Positions 1-9,087 of a DNA stretch of 64,000 nucleotides are shown in pieces. Below the pieces are notes generated by a model, which was not told the DNA's origin, did not search any database, and saw only the letters and a program-made list of their open reading frames with translations. The stretch covers positions 1-64,000 of the forward strand of contig CANLQD010000007.1 of the NCBI GenBank assembly GCA_947493175.1, given 5' to 3'. The translations under genes and the position numbers were made by a program. Origin of the DNA: an uncultured Flavobacteriaceae bacterium (lineage in GTDB: Bacteria; Bacteroidota; Bacteroidia; Flavobacteriales; Flavobacteriaceae). The stretch's first letter is position 1. Each line of letters opens with the position of its first letter.

Positions 1-401
1 GCCCACCGCAACGGCTTCAACTCTCATCCATCATCCACATCACTGCCAAAGCGGGTGCAAATATAAGAGGGTTTTTTTGCTTACACAATACTTGCGCACT
101 TTTTTTTAAAAAGGTTTTGTTAAAACATTTTAAACCATTAAAAACCAGATATTTAACACCAATAAAAAATATCAAAAAAAATTGATTTTCACCATACATC
201 CCAATTCCCGCGTCGCATGTTTTTACCCTAAAACGACAGATACAACGACCTAACCATTTGAAAATGAACAAAATCTTATCATCAGTTCGAAAAATCAGCA
301 ATCAAAACGTCGCGTGAAAGATTTAATTTTAAAGGTCCTATTTTTCCCAATCCTTAAATTATGATCAATATGTATGGCAACTTACCTGGAAACAAGATAT
401 A
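1..401. other. A/T-rich intergenic region with a leftward promoter
   Basis: No convincing gene is seen. On the minus strand positions 58-65 read TATATTTG, an exact match to the Bacteroidetes -7 core TAnnTTTG, pointing left out of the window, so a leftward gene or RNA probably begins just beyond position 1. The rest is poly-A/T-rich spacer next to the 3' end of the porin gene. The single long open frame here has low-complexity composition and no recognisable product. Confidence 0.5.
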
Positions 402-2411
402 CTAAGAGAAAAAATTCCAGACAAGACCAAAACGGATTACAAAATCCCTATATGGATAATCTGGAGCCGCAAAAAACTCACTTGTCTCGCCAAAAGAAGA
501 ATTGAAGTGTTCTGCCTTTAAATAGATGCGGGTTTGCTGCACTCTGGCATTGATGAAAAAATCAAGCATGGGAAACCCACCCAATTGTTCGTTATTTTGA
601 ATGTAAAATTCTCCCAATACAGGATTGTAGGCATTCATGTTATAGGCACTAAAATATTTGAACGTAACCCCTGTCTGTATATACATGGCCTTTTTGAACA
701 CATCTGATGAGAAGTATAGGGTATTTCTCGTAACCAGTTCCGGCACATTCAATACCTGATTGGTCTGTGATACATTCTGGTACATCAAGGTATTGTTCAA
801 AGCAAACTTACCAACCTTGAATTCCTTATTATATCTTACTTTAAAATAATTGACGCTATTGTTCTCTTGAAAAGGTTTTAGGTAGGCATTTTCCAAACCT
901 TCCTCTAGCTGTTCCGGTGTGGCGAACGAGGCATCAGGCGCAAAATAGGCGTAATTATCCAATCGGGTATATTTGGCCGTGAGATTCCCCACTAACGTCG
1001 ATTCCAAATCGAACTGAAAACTTGTTACCAGTTCATTTTCAAATGAGGAGTCGTTTTGCCAGTTGTAATTTGCATAATCGCTTTGATATAACAAAAAATT
1101 AAAATTGGGCAGATTGGCAGACTGATGGAGCGCAAAACCAAATCGGTTGTTATCGTTTATCCGATAACCCGCCGAGGCATCCAACATATTTCCGGTAAGA
1201 CTACCTGAGATGGTATATCGCAAAGCCGCTTTGACGTCAAAACCTTTAATCCTTTTTTGATAATTGCCTCCAATGGCTATCTCTTCTCCCTTGAGTCGGT
1301 TCTCAATAACACCTTCATCGGACACCAAGAAACTATTAAAAAAATAGTTGTAGTTATACAAACTGATATTTCCCTGAAGGCGCCCCAAAACCGAATTATA
1401 AAAGCTGGCGTTCAGTTGATTGTACATGGTTTTCAAGGTCGCTTTATCATTTATTGTCGAAAGGAGTCCGGCTCCATAGAAATCGTTTTGGGTTTCCTGG
1501 ATATATTGATAAAACTTGGTTTCATAATTAAACTCGTGACCTATGGCAAGCGATGTTTTTTCCACCACGCTGGAATCTTTTCTCTTTCGCAGCAATTTAT
1601 ATTGATGCTCCAAGAAATAACGTTTGCCCAGCACCCGATTGTCGGCATCGTCAAAACGGATCTCAAGTCTGGCACGATCGGAAAAATCAGTTTCCGCACC
1701 CGGATTAATAAACTGATCCTCCGTGAACGCGAGCCCACCGTTTTCTTCCGTTGCAATATTCTGGGCGGCAATATGCGCCCTAAGATTGTATCTTCTGTTT
1801 TTGTTTTCGTAGTTGGCCGTCGTACGAAAATTACCAGATTCTGCTTGATTAAAGCGGTACTTCCCCAAGGAACGGAATCCTTTGTAGGCTATCGAAAAGT
1901 TTAATCTCCTTGAGGTATTGAACGTAAGATTGGCATCTAATAACTGCCCCTGTTCAAAAGTGGTCTTAAAAAGAATATCGGTCATCGGAGTAGCGACATT
2001 GTAATAGTCTATGTCCTGAACTTCCGCATAGTTAAAATGCTTTGCAGTTGCACCCAAAGAAGGATATTGCTGTCTACGTTCAAAATTGACCCCTAGATGA
2101 TTATAAGGCTGCCCTACATTCGCAAAAGGCATTAATTCAAAATCATCCCTTCTCAGGTAATTATAACGATATTCTTTTTGAATGGTAAGGGTGGTATCTA
2201 AAAAAGTAGTATCTCTGGCATATGAAATGATCTTATAATCCTGAATAGTGATTTCCCGTTCTTTTGAACCTTCCCCCTTCTTGTCAGAAGCCGGTTTGGA
2301 TTTTCCGAATTTGGCTTTTTCTTCAACCTTTCGGGCCGGTGGGATAGAATCTTCCTGGGCTAGGAGTGGAAAACCTACAAAGAAGAAAATCGTGAGTAAG
2401 AAATATTTCAT
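402..2411 (-). CDS. Putative porin (Porin_10 family)
   Basis: This 669-residue protein begins with a clear signal peptide (MKYFLLTIFFFVGFPLLAQ, cut after Ala-Gln) and ends in a strand closing with Trp-Asn-Phe-Phe-Ser, as outer-membrane beta-barrels do. After a charged Lys-rich linker (residues 25-50) the chain is made of alternating aromatic/polar strands rich in Tyr, Asn and Phe. It resembles the Bacteroidota putative porin family, a barrel of unproven substrate. It is divergent from rnhB, with about 110 bp between them that must hold both promoters. The family assignment is by pattern recognition; the outer-membrane location is well supported. Confidence 0.8.
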   Translation of the reverse strand: MKYFLLTIFFFVGFPLLAQEDSIPPARKVEEKAKFGKSKPASDKKGEGSKEREITIQDYKIISYARDTTFLDTTLTIQKEYRYNYLRRDDFELMPFANVGQPYNHLGVNFERRQQYPSLGATAKHFNYAEVQDIDYYNVATPMTDILFKTTFEQGQLLDANLTFNTSRRLNFSIAYKGFRSLGKYRFNQAESGNFRTTANYENKNRRYNLRAHIAAQNIATEENGGLAFTEDQFINPGAETDFSDRARLEIRFDDADNRVLGKRYFLEHQYKLLRKRKDSSVVEKTSLAIGHEFNYETKFYQYIQETQNDFYGAGLLSTINDKATLKTMYNQLNASFYNSVLGRLQGNISLYNYNYFFNSFLVSDEGVIENRLKGEEIAIGGNYQKRIKGFDVKAALRYTISGSLTGNMLDASAGYRINDNNRFGFALHQSANLPNFNFLLYQSDYANYNWQNDSSFENELVTSFQFDLESTLVGNLTAKYTRLDNYAYFAPDASFATPEQLEEGLENAYLKPFQENNSVNYFKVRYNKEFKVGKFALNNTLMYQNVSQTNQVLNVPELVTRNTLYFSSDVFKKAMYIQTGVTFKYFSAYNMNAYNPVLGEFYIQNNEQLGGFPMLDFFINARVQQTRIYLKAEHFNSSFGETSEFFAAPDYPYRDFVIRFGLVWNFFS

Positions 2412-2524
2412 TAAAAGCGCTTACGGCGGTAAAGTTAATTTTTTTTGTTCGTAATAAAATGTGAAAGTTTATACCGGCACTTTACACAAGGGCCATTATT
2501 GTAGGCAAAAAGCTATCTTAGCCT

Positions 2525-3139
2525 TTGTTAGAACTACAATCATTGTTACAATCTTATTTAAAATCACACGAGGAAGCCGGCACCGATGAGGCCGGAAGAG
2601 GATGTTTGGCCGGACCTGTGACAGCGGCCGCCCTTATATTGCCCAGGACCTTTAAAAATGGGGTCCTCAACGATTCAAAACAACTTTCGGAATCGAAAAG
2701 AAGCCTATTGCGCCCCATACTGGAACGTGAGGCGGTGTGCTTCGGTGTCGCCCATATCTACCCTAAGGAAATTGATCAAATCAATATTCTAAATGCTTCG
2801 ATCCTGGCCATGCACAAAGCCTTAGCGCTTTTAAAAGAACAACCAACTTTTGTGATCGTAGACGGAAACCGGTTTAAACCCTATAAAAAAATCCCCTTTG
2901 AATGTATAGTGAAGGGCGATAGTAAATTTATGAGTATTGCAGGCGCCTCCGTACTTGCAAAAACATATCGGGATGCCTACATGGAAGAAATACACGAAGA
3001 ATACCCCATGTACCATTGGAATAAAAATAAAGGATACCCTACCAAAGAACATCGAGAAGCCATTCGCAAGTATGGGGTCTCACCATACCATCGCAAAAGC
3101 TTTCGCCTGTTACCGGAGCAACTGAGTCTCGATCTGTAA
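2525..3139 (+). CDS. rnhB: Ribonuclease HII
   Basis: RNase HII cuts the RNA strand of RNA/DNA hybrids and starts removal of single ribonucleotides from DNA. The signature GTDEAGRGCLAGPV is at residues 19-32 with the catalytic Asp-Glu pair at 21-22. Further family motifs follow: NDSKQLSESKR, the IVDGN strand, the GDSKFMSIAGASVLAKTYRD helix, and a C-terminal YHRKSF. The length of 204 aa is normal. No ATG is available near the N-terminus; the start is a TTG at 2525, or possibly the TTG at 2543. A TATCTTAG core at 2514-2521 lies so close that the message may be nearly leaderless or start at the second TTG. Confidence 0.95.
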   Translation: MLELQSLLQSYLKSHEEAGTDEAGRGCLAGPVTAAALILPRTFKNGVLNDSKQLSESKRSLLRPILEREAVCFGVAHIYPKEIDQINILNASILAMHKALALLKEQPTFVIVDGNRFKPYKKIPFECIVKGDSKFMSIAGASVLAKTYRDAYMEEIHEEYPMYHWNKNKGYPTKEHREAIRKYGVSPYHRKSFRLLPEQLSLDL

Positions 3140-3186
3140 GCCCGTTTTCATTTGTTTTTTGGACGCTAATTACCTCTCGGTGATTG

Positions 3187-3215
3187 TTGCTGAACGGTTT
3201 ATTATCCTAACTTTG
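3187..3215 (+). promoter_or_regulatory. Bacteroidetes-type promoter of the 3231 lipoprotein gene
   Basis: TTG at 3187-3189 and TAACTTTG at 3208-3215 are 18 bp apart, matching the TTG / TAnnTTTG pattern. Transcription would begin about 10 bp before the ATG at 3231, which supports that start over the ATG at 3159 in the same frame. Confidence 0.6.
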
Positions 3216-3230
3216 TATCAAATCATCGAC

Positions 3231-5696
3231 ATGAGGTTTAAACACCTTCTCCTTTTGTTTCCGTTTTTGATTTTTACCTGTGCAAGAAATACTGGCACAA
3301 CAACAAAAGCGGTTGATTATATTGATCCAGATGCGGCGGCGGTCATTAAAATTAATCACCTTTCTTCCTTTTTAGACAGCCTTCAAAATAATGAATTTCT
3401 GAGCCTATGGGAACCTACCGCACCTTACCAAAAAATGGTTAGATCATCGGCCTTCCTAAAACATTTAGACTCCAGTGCTCAAGGTGTGCTCGTGCTTTCG
3501 AAATCGAAGAACGACACGACCGATTTCCTATACGTTTCAAAAAACTTAAACAACATCTTTGGAACAGATAGCCTTCGAGCCAACTACGCACAAAATCCCG
3601 AAGTATCTATCAATGATGTTACCAATTATATCGTTGAGGATGTACCGCTGTTTTGCAGGGTCGACGATCAGTTTCTGCTCGTTGCTTCCTCCCCCGAGAC
3701 TTTAGAAAATGCGCTCTACCAAAAACAACAGCGAACGGATACCGTTTTTAAAAAACTTTTCGAAATATCGGATATGGAAAAACCAGCAAGTATTCTGATC
3801 AATGCGCAGCAATACAATCCGGTTTTTTCTCATGTGTTGAAAGAAAAGGACAGCACCTTGCTCTCCAATCTTTCGGATTGGATATCCTTCGATATGGACA
3901 TTCATGCAAACTCACTTTTGCTAAACGGCTTAAGTGTACATCAAGATAGTTCAAAACGATTCCTAAATCTATTCCGAAACACCCGACCACTACCTCATAC
4001 CATCACCTCTTTTGCACCTATCACAACAAACGCCATTCTATCTTTTTCGTTTGACAATTTTGCCATCTTCGCTGAAAACTTACAGCAATATACCGCTAGT
4101 AGCAAACCAATTGATTCTCTTTTCAGTGCGGTAGAAGAAATAGGGTTGATAAATATTGACAAACAACAAGCCGTCATTCTAAACACCTATGGCTCGGAAA
4201 CAATGGCCGATTATTTGGGAAGTATCCGAAAAGAGGTCACCGATTATCAGGGGACCACGTTATTTGCACTATCAAAGACCGACTTTCTAAACACCGCTTT
4301 TCGACCCTTAATTAATGATTTTCAGGCCCGGTACGCTACCATCTTGGAAAATGCTTTTGTCTTTACCGAAACTAAAGAAACCATACAGCGGATAATCGGC
4401 AGTTATAAAAGAGATGCCACTTTTGACAAAGGCTCGCTGTATAAACTCCTAGGAAAAACAACAGCTAGTGCTGCTTCGATATGGTATATCGCAGACGACC
4501 GGGAAGCATCGAATCTTGCAAAGGACCATCTCGCGCCCCCACTTTTTCAAAAATTGAAAACCCCCAAGCTTTCGGGTTATGCATATGCTGCCCAAGTTGT
4601 TTCCGATGGCGACCTTTTTCATACGAGTATTACTATTCAAAATCGTACTGCTTCAACGGAAGAAATTGGCATTCGCCCTTTGTTTACGACCAAGCTGGAA
4701 AGTGCTATTGCCAGCACACCCCAGTTCACAATAAACCACACCAACAACCGAAAGGAAATCGTGGTTCAAGATCAAAAAAACAATCTTTATTTGATTTCTT
4801 CCAATGGAAACATACGCTGGAAAAAGCAGTTAGACAGTCGTATACAAGGCAAAATACATCAGGTTGACCTTTTTAAAAATAACCGCTTGCAATTTGCCTT
4901 TACCACCTCGAACAAACTGTGGTTACTCGATAGAAATGGAAAAGAGGTAGCCATGCTCTGTAAAGACTTTACAGGAGGGGAAGGGGAGCTGAATCCACTC
5001 GCTGTTTTTGACTATGACAAAAACAGCGAATACCGTTTTGTGCTAACACAGGGCACCAAAATTTTTATGTACGATCGAAAAGGAAAGATTGTAAAAGGTT
5101 TCAAATACACCGAATCCAAAACACCGGTCGTTGCAGCACCAAAACATATTGTTATTGGCAAAAAGGATCATTTGGTGTTTAAACTACAGGATGGCACACT
5201 CAAAATTTTAAACCGTAGAGGAGAAGTACGTGTGAAGGTATCCCAAAAAATAGCCTTTTCGGAAAATGAGGTGTATCGTCATCAAAATCGATTCTGCATT
5301 ACCGATAAAAAAGGAACGCTTTGCCAAATTGGGCAAAACGGGAAGCTGACCAGTACAGATCTGGGCCTGCCACCCGATCATGGCATCGCGGCGACCCAAA
5401 ACACCTTTGTTTCTATCAGTGATGATGTACTCACCATCAATGATACCGAAGTACTATTGGAACTTGGTGTTTATACAGCTCCAAAAATATTCGAAATCAA
5501 CAAAGAGATATTTATCGGTGTAACCGATCTTCAGAACAAAAAGGTGTATTTATTTAGTTTGAGGGGCGAACCAATGGCCGGTTTTCCGATTGAAGGAATC
5601 GCTGTCCCGGACCTGTCGGATATTGACGGGGACCAACGGTTGGATATGGTGACCCAAAAAGCGGATAGTACCTTGATTACTTACAAAATCAACTAG
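3231..5696 (+). CDS. Large lipoprotein with a C-terminal beta-propeller-like region
   Basis: The chosen start gives an 821-residue product with a lipoprotein signal (LLLLFPFLIFTCARN; Cys near residue 19). An upstream in-frame ATG at 3159 would put 24 odd residues before this signal and would lie upstream of the promoter. Residues about 30-470 resemble a DUF3352-type surface or periplasmic fold. The second half contains repeated strands (NNLYLISSNGNIRWKKQL, KLWLLDRNGKEV, IFMYDRKGKIVKGF) typical of PQQ/FG-GAP-like propellers, ending with an Asp-rich DLSDIDGDQRLD loop. It may bind a partner or ligand; no enzyme motif was found. It is 91 bp downstream of rnhB with its own promoter. Confidence 0.75.
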   Translation: MRFKHLLLLFPFLIFTCARNTGTTTKAVDYIDPDAAAVIKINHLSSFLDSLQNNEFLSLWEPTAPYQKMVRSSAFLKHLDSSAQGVLVLSKSKNDTTDFLYVSKNLNNIFGTDSLRANYAQNPEVSINDVTNYIVEDVPLFCRVDDQFLLVASSPETLENALYQKQQRTDTVFKKLFEISDMEKPASILINAQQYNPVFSHVLKEKDSTLLSNLSDWISFDMDIHANSLLLNGLSVHQDSSKRFLNLFRNTRPLPHTITSFAPITTNAILSFSFDNFAIFAENLQQYTASSKPIDSLFSAVEEIGLINIDKQQAVILNTYGSETMADYLGSIRKEVTDYQGTTLFALSKTDFLNTAFRPLINDFQARYATILENAFVFTETKETIQRIIGSYKRDATFDKGSLYKLLGKTTASAASIWYIADDREASNLAKDHLAPPLFQKLKTPKLSGYAYAAQVVSDGDLFHTSITIQNRTASTEEIGIRPLFTTKLESAIASTPQFTINHTNNRKEIVVQDQKNNLYLISSNGNIRWKKQLDSRIQGKIHQVDLFKNNRLQFAFTTSNKLWLLDRNGKEVAMLCKDFTGGEGELNPLAVFDYDKNSEYRFVLTQGTKIFMYDRKGKIVKGFKYTESKTPVVAAPKHIVIGKKDHLVFKLQDGTLKILNRRGEVRVKVSQKIAFSENEVYRHQNRFCITDKKGTLCQIGQNGKLTSTDLGLPPDHGIAATQNTFVSISDDVLTINDTEVLLELGVYTAPKIFEINKEIFIGVTDLQNKKVYLFSLRGEPMAGFPIEGIAVPDLSDIDGDQRLDMVTQKADSTLITYKIN

Positions 5697-5873
5697 TCTT
5701 TCACATGTCAACCACACAGTATTTAGGGTAGACCATACAAATTTTAGCACCGATTATATCTTTTTACTGGCTTTGGCACGTTAACCTTTCTATTTTTCGT
5801 TCACTAAGTTAATAACCATCAACATCATTTTGGTTGGTAAGTTACCTCCACTTTAAATGAAAAATAGAGCACT
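5697..5873. other. Intergenic region holding an ECF-type promoter
   Basis: This 177-bp spacer has no gene. Its recognisable content is the GTTAACC / CACTAAG promoter described separately. About 65 nt of leader separate the promoter from the next ATG. Confidence 0.5.
5780..5808 (+). promoter_or_regulatory. ECF-sigma promoter, copy 1 (OmpA-family gene)
   Basis: GTTAACC at 5780-5786, a 15-bp spacer and CACTAAG at 5802-5808. It matches four other sites nearby, including one in front of the sigma-factor gene at 13141. This copy has C rather than T before the GTTAACC and a less perfect -10. The gene it serves starts 66 bp downstream. Confidence 0.7.
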
Positions 5874-7205
5874 ATGAAAACGAAAAAGGGACTTTTAGGA
5901 TACTCCATGATAATTTTATTTGCTTTTGCATTTGTTCCCACCACGAACGCACAACTACTCAAAAAACTAGGCAAGAGAGCAGAAAAAGCTGCGGAGCGCG
6001 CAGTGGAACGAAGGGTAGAAAAAGAGACCACGGAAAAGACCGAAGCAGCTTTGGATAGCATATTGGAACCCGGGGAAAAAAGAAAAAAAAATACACCTCA
6101 AGGAGAAACATCTAAGGGAGACAACCAAAGTTCCGGTAATTCCGATACAACCACCGGTGATGGACCTAACACCTCGAGTGAAACAGGGGCCCCAAAGTCA
6201 ATAAAGGTTTATAGCAAGTTTGATTTTGTGCCCGGGGATAAGCTGCTTTTTAGCGACGATTTTCAGAACGATTTTATTGGGGATTTTCCATCTAAATGGA
6301 ATACCAATAGCAGTGGGGAATTGGTAACCATCGATGGTTCCAAATGGCTCAAAATCGTACCTGGTTTCGATGTAGCCTACCTTCCCGATGTCACCAACTT
6401 GCCAGAAGAATTCACATTGGAATTCGATGTCATAACGCAAGGTCTGGACAACAAAACCTCGTCCCAGAGTTATTTAAAGGTAATGGTCGGGGACAATAAT
6501 ACCTTTGAACAACCCAAAAACTTTGCCTTCATCGAATATCCGTTTTGTCAGTTTATCGGCCTTGGTGTCATCATTGAAAACAATGTGAACGGAAAGCGGG
6601 AGATTCGAAACGAGACACAGGCCGATATCAGGGAGGTAGTAGTTGATAAGCATCATATAGCGGTTGCAGTAAACAAGCAACGTTTTCGGCTATGGATCAA
6701 CGAACAAAAAATGGTTGATGTTCCACGTTTGTTACCAGCCGGGGTACAGATGCAAGGAATAAAACTGGGCTTACGAGGCACCGATATCAATAAGGAATCC
6801 ATTTACCTGGGCAACTTTAAAATAGCGGAAGGCGGGGTAGATTTGAGAAGAAAACTGCTATCAGATGGAAAAATTTCGACCAACGGCATTCTTTTCAATA
6901 CGGGCTCTGCCACTATTCAACCGCAATCGATGGGCATCATACGCCAAATCTATCAGGTATTGCAACAAGAAAGCAGCCTTCGTTTGAAAATTGTAGGGCA
7001 TACCGACTCGGATGGAAAGGACGATACCAATCTGGCCCTCTCCAAAAAACGGGCTGCCGCGGTAAAAAACGCCCTTGTATCGATATACAATGTTGCTCCA
7101 AACCGACTGGAGACCGATGGCAAGGGAGCATCCGAACCTGTAGGCGATAACAATACCGTTGATGGCAAAGCCCAAAACCGTAGGGTAGAGTTCATTAAAC
7201 AATGA
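5874..7205 (+). CDS. OmpA-family protein with a LamG-like central domain
   Basis: The 443-residue product has a signal peptide (residues 1-26, cut near TTNAQ) and a highly charged Lys/Glu/Arg coiled segment (about 30-65). A Ser/Thr/Gly-rich linker follows. A beta-rich domain at about 118-310 (DDFQNDFIGDFPSKWNT, FTLEFDV) resembles concanavalin/LamG folds. The C-terminal OmpA peptidoglycan-binding domain (about 325-443) contains GHTDSDGKDDTNLALSKKRA and ends in NRRVEF. It probably sits in the outer membrane or periplasm, attached to peptidoglycan. It is preceded by an ECF-type promoter and followed after 66 bp by a second exported protein, probably co-transcribed. Confidence 0.85.
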   Translation: MKTKKGLLGYSMIILFAFAFVPTTNAQLLKKLGKRAEKAAERAVERRVEKETTEKTEAALDSILEPGEKRKKNTPQGETSKGDNQSSGNSDTTTGDGPNTSSETGAPKSIKVYSKFDFVPGDKLLFSDDFQNDFIGDFPSKWNTNSSGELVTIDGSKWLKIVPGFDVAYLPDVTNLPEEFTLEFDVITQGLDNKTSSQSYLKVMVGDNNTFEQPKNFAFIEYPFCQFIGLGVIIENNVNGKREIRNETQADIREVVVDKHHIAVAVNKQRFRLWINEQKMVDVPRLLPAGVQMQGIKLGLRGTDINKESIYLGNFKIAEGGVDLRRKLLSDGKISTNGILFNTGSATIQPQSMGIIRQIYQVLQQESSLRLKIVGHTDSDGKDDTNLALSKKRAAAVKNALVSIYNVAPNRLETDGKGASEPVGDNNTVDGKAQNRRVEFIKQ

Positions 7206-7271
7206 AAGTTCTGGTTAAGAACCCACCTCAACTTTTAAACGAATTTCAATAAAAACACTAAAACCGTTACA

Positions 7272-7970
7272 ATGAAAAACACCATTACTTTGATTCTATG
7301 TTGCTTTCTTTCTACCACATTATTAAAGGCGCAAGACTCTTGCAGCAAGTTCTACCCTATGGTAGAGGGCGCTGCGTATGAGTACACCAACTACAACAAA
7401 AAAAATAAGGTAGAGGGAGTAACGAATTACAAAGTTGCCAGCGTTACGCAAAACGGGGGCGACACACAGGCCACTATGGCGATGACATATCAAGATAAAA
7501 AAGGAAAGGAACTGTTTAATTCCGACTATCATATCACCTGTTCGAACAACACCGTTCGTGTCGACTACAAATCGTTGTTTCCTTCCCAAATGATGAAACA
7601 ATATGAAGATATGGGTATGGAGATGGATATCACAGGAACCGATATTGAACTTCCCAACAATCTTACCGTCGGGCAAGACCTAGCCGATGCCAATATAGCG
7701 GTGGCATTGAGCATGAGCGGAATGAAAATGAATTTTAACGTAGATATGACCGATAGAACCGTTGAAAAACGGGAAAGTGTTACCACCGCTGCCGGCACAT
7801 TCGATTGTTATCTCATCACCGAAACCAACACCTCCCAGACCATGGGAGCCGAACAACAAATGAACTCCAAACTGTGGCTGGCCGAAGGGGTTGGTATCAT
7901 AAAGCAAGAAACGTACAAGAAGAATGGAAATTTGGTAAGTAGGATGGAACTTTCGAAGTTTAGCGGTTAA
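7272..7970 (+). CDS. Exported DUF3108/TapB-like protein
   Basis: This 232-residue protein has a signal peptide (residues 1-20, cut after LLKAQ) and a beta-rich body beginning CSKFYPMVEGAAYEYTNYNKKN. The pattern 'MVEGAAYEY ... FDCYLITETN ... LWLAEGVGIIKQE' is typical of the DUF3108/TapB-like fold, periplasmic or surface proteins of unknown function. No catalytic motif is seen. The 66-bp gap to the OmpA-family gene upstream holds no GTTAACC or terminator, so the two are probably one transcript under the ECF-type promoter at 5780. Confidence 0.65.
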   Translation: MKNTITLILCCFLSTTLLKAQDSCSKFYPMVEGAAYEYTNYNKKNKVEGVTNYKVASVTQNGGDTQATMAMTYQDKKGKELFNSDYHITCSNNTVRVDYKSLFPSQMMKQYEDMGMEMDITGTDIELPNNLTVGQDLADANIAVALSMSGMKMNFNVDMTDRTVEKRESVTTAAGTFDCYLITETNTSQTMGAEQQMNSKLWLAEGVGIIKQETYKKNGNLVSRMELSKFSG

Positions 7971-8163
7971 TTGGGCATTGACTCCATTTCTGTTTATTTC
8001 CCGAGAAAAGGAGGAAGACCTGAAAGAAATTGAATCGTTGGAATTGCGGGAAGATCGATTTTAAAAGCCAACTTCACATACTGCCTCTGACTTCTCCTTG
8101 TCTCGGACCCCGCAGAAGGAGCGCAAATTGGGTAATTTTAGATGATACTTACTAAGGCCAGAA

Positions 8164-8189
8164 AAAGCCGGTGAATCACTGGCTTTTTT
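8164..8189 (+). terminator. Intrinsic terminator
   Basis: A GCC-rich hairpin (AAAGCCGGT / ACTGGCTTT with one G-U pair and a five-base loop) is followed directly by a run of T. It would end transcription of the 5874-7970 unit. Confidence 0.7.
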
Positions 8190-8347
8190 ATTCCTACAGC
8201 TCAAGTTAAGGCTGATTGAGCAAATCGTATAAACATCCCCACCATTTATACATAAATCTACGCCAATGACACATAAACACCTATCCCAACCCCTTTACAA
8301 ATTAGTTTTAGAGTGCAAAGAGGGGGTATCATTTGTTTCCAATACAT

Positions 8348-8377
8348 GTTAACCCATCGCACGCAACCAACATTAAA
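8348..8377 (+). promoter_or_regulatory. ECF-sigma promoter, copy 2 (lipoprotein/CHAT unit)
   Basis: GTTAACC at 8348-8354 (preceded by T), a 16-bp spacer and CATTAAA at 8371-8377. Transcription would start roughly 15 bp before the ATG at 8400. The motif agrees with the sites at 5780, 13142, 13386 and 14230. Confidence 0.75.
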
Positions 8378-8399
8378 CTAAAACGTTAATATAAATAAT

Positions 8400-9005
8400 A
8401 TGAAAACCAAATTACTTATCGCAAGCACATTTGTTCTACTACTGACAGCTTGCATTAAAGACTATCACGGAGGTGGGCAAGAAGAGGAAATTATATTTAC
8501 CGAAAAGAACTATATCTATGAAGGTGACCTTTACCGGATTTCTCTAGAGACAGAAATTGAGGAATTAGATATGACCATTCAGGAATTGGAAGATATCATT
8601 GCCAACAATCAGGGCAATGAAAAAACGGAAGAACAACTAAAAGACGCCAATGTGCAACGAAACTTTTTGAAAGAGGAAATACAAAGTATTGTTTCCTTAG
8701 AGCAAGTAGGTTTGCGCATTCCACCCCCACCCCCACCATGTCCCAGTCCCCGCAACTGTGATTTTTCGTTTCTTGAATATATCTTGGCGGACAGTTCTGT
8801 ACAACAATTAGAGATTCGCCTTTTGGGTAAGGATGGAAAGCTCATCGGTGGGGGTACCATCAATGACCTTGAATCGCTACCTGGTAGTAAGAATCAAATC
8901 AACTTTAGTAATCTTGTCATCTCCAAGGACACAGAGGCCGTTTTCAACATACAAGTAAAAGTGATCAAGTTTGATCAAACTGAATTGAATTATTCGGTGA
9001 ATTAG
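8400..9005 (+). CDS. Coiled-coil lipoprotein with a proline-rich segment
   Basis: The 201-residue product has a lipobox (LLLTAC, Cys at about residue 18). A helical, coiled-coil-like stretch (about 45-100: EIEELDMTIQELEDII and following) leads to a striking loop RIPPPPPPCPSPRNCDFSF around residues 107-125, and then a beta-rich tail. No known domain was recognised. The ECF-type promoter at 8348 directly precedes it and the CHAT-protease gene begins 83 bp downstream, so this lipoprotein could be a partner or substrate of the CHAT protein. That link is inference only. Confidence 0.75.
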   Translation: MKTKLLIASTFVLLLTACIKDYHGGGQEEEIIFTEKNYIYEGDLYRISLETEIEELDMTIQELEDIIANNQGNEKTEEQLKDANVQRNFLKEEIQSIVSLEQVGLRIPPPPPPCPSPRNCDFSFLEYILADSSVQQLEIRLLGKDGKLIGGGTINDLESLPGSKNQINFSNLVISKDTEAVFNIQVKVIKFDQTELNYSVN

Positions 9006-9025
9006 ACTGAAAAATCCCTATTTTC

Positions 9026-9085
9026 AAGGCGTTTTAGCAATGCAAACGGTGCTTATAGCATCACAGAATTGCCAAAACGCTTTTT
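9026..9085 (+). terminator. Long hairpin with T-run just before the CHAT gene
   Basis: Arms 9026-9041 and 9068-9083 are complementary over 16 bp with one G-U pair and one mismatch, and are followed by T residues. The ATG of the CHAT gene is 3-5 bp beyond. It can act as a terminator or attenuator that limits read-through from the lipoprotein gene. No separate promoter for the CHAT gene was recognised. Confidence 0.6.
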
Positions 9086-9087
9086 AG

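Larger units (their letters stand above)
7971..8399. other. Intergenic region with terminator and ECF-type promoter
   Basis: The first 90 bp contain a short open stretch ending at 8062 that reads like the charged tail of a membrane protein but has no start. A terminator at 8164-8189 follows. Positions 8190-8340 show nothing recognisable. An ECF-type promoter occupies 8348-8377. Confidence 0.5.

Noticed and set aside
17..301. Open frame of 94 codons at the left edge
   Set aside because: Low-complexity Phe/Lys-rich composition in A/T-rich DNA and no recognisable family.
1257..1904. 215-codon frame on the plus strand inside the porin gene
   Set aside because: It lies antisense within a well-supported porin and has no domain.
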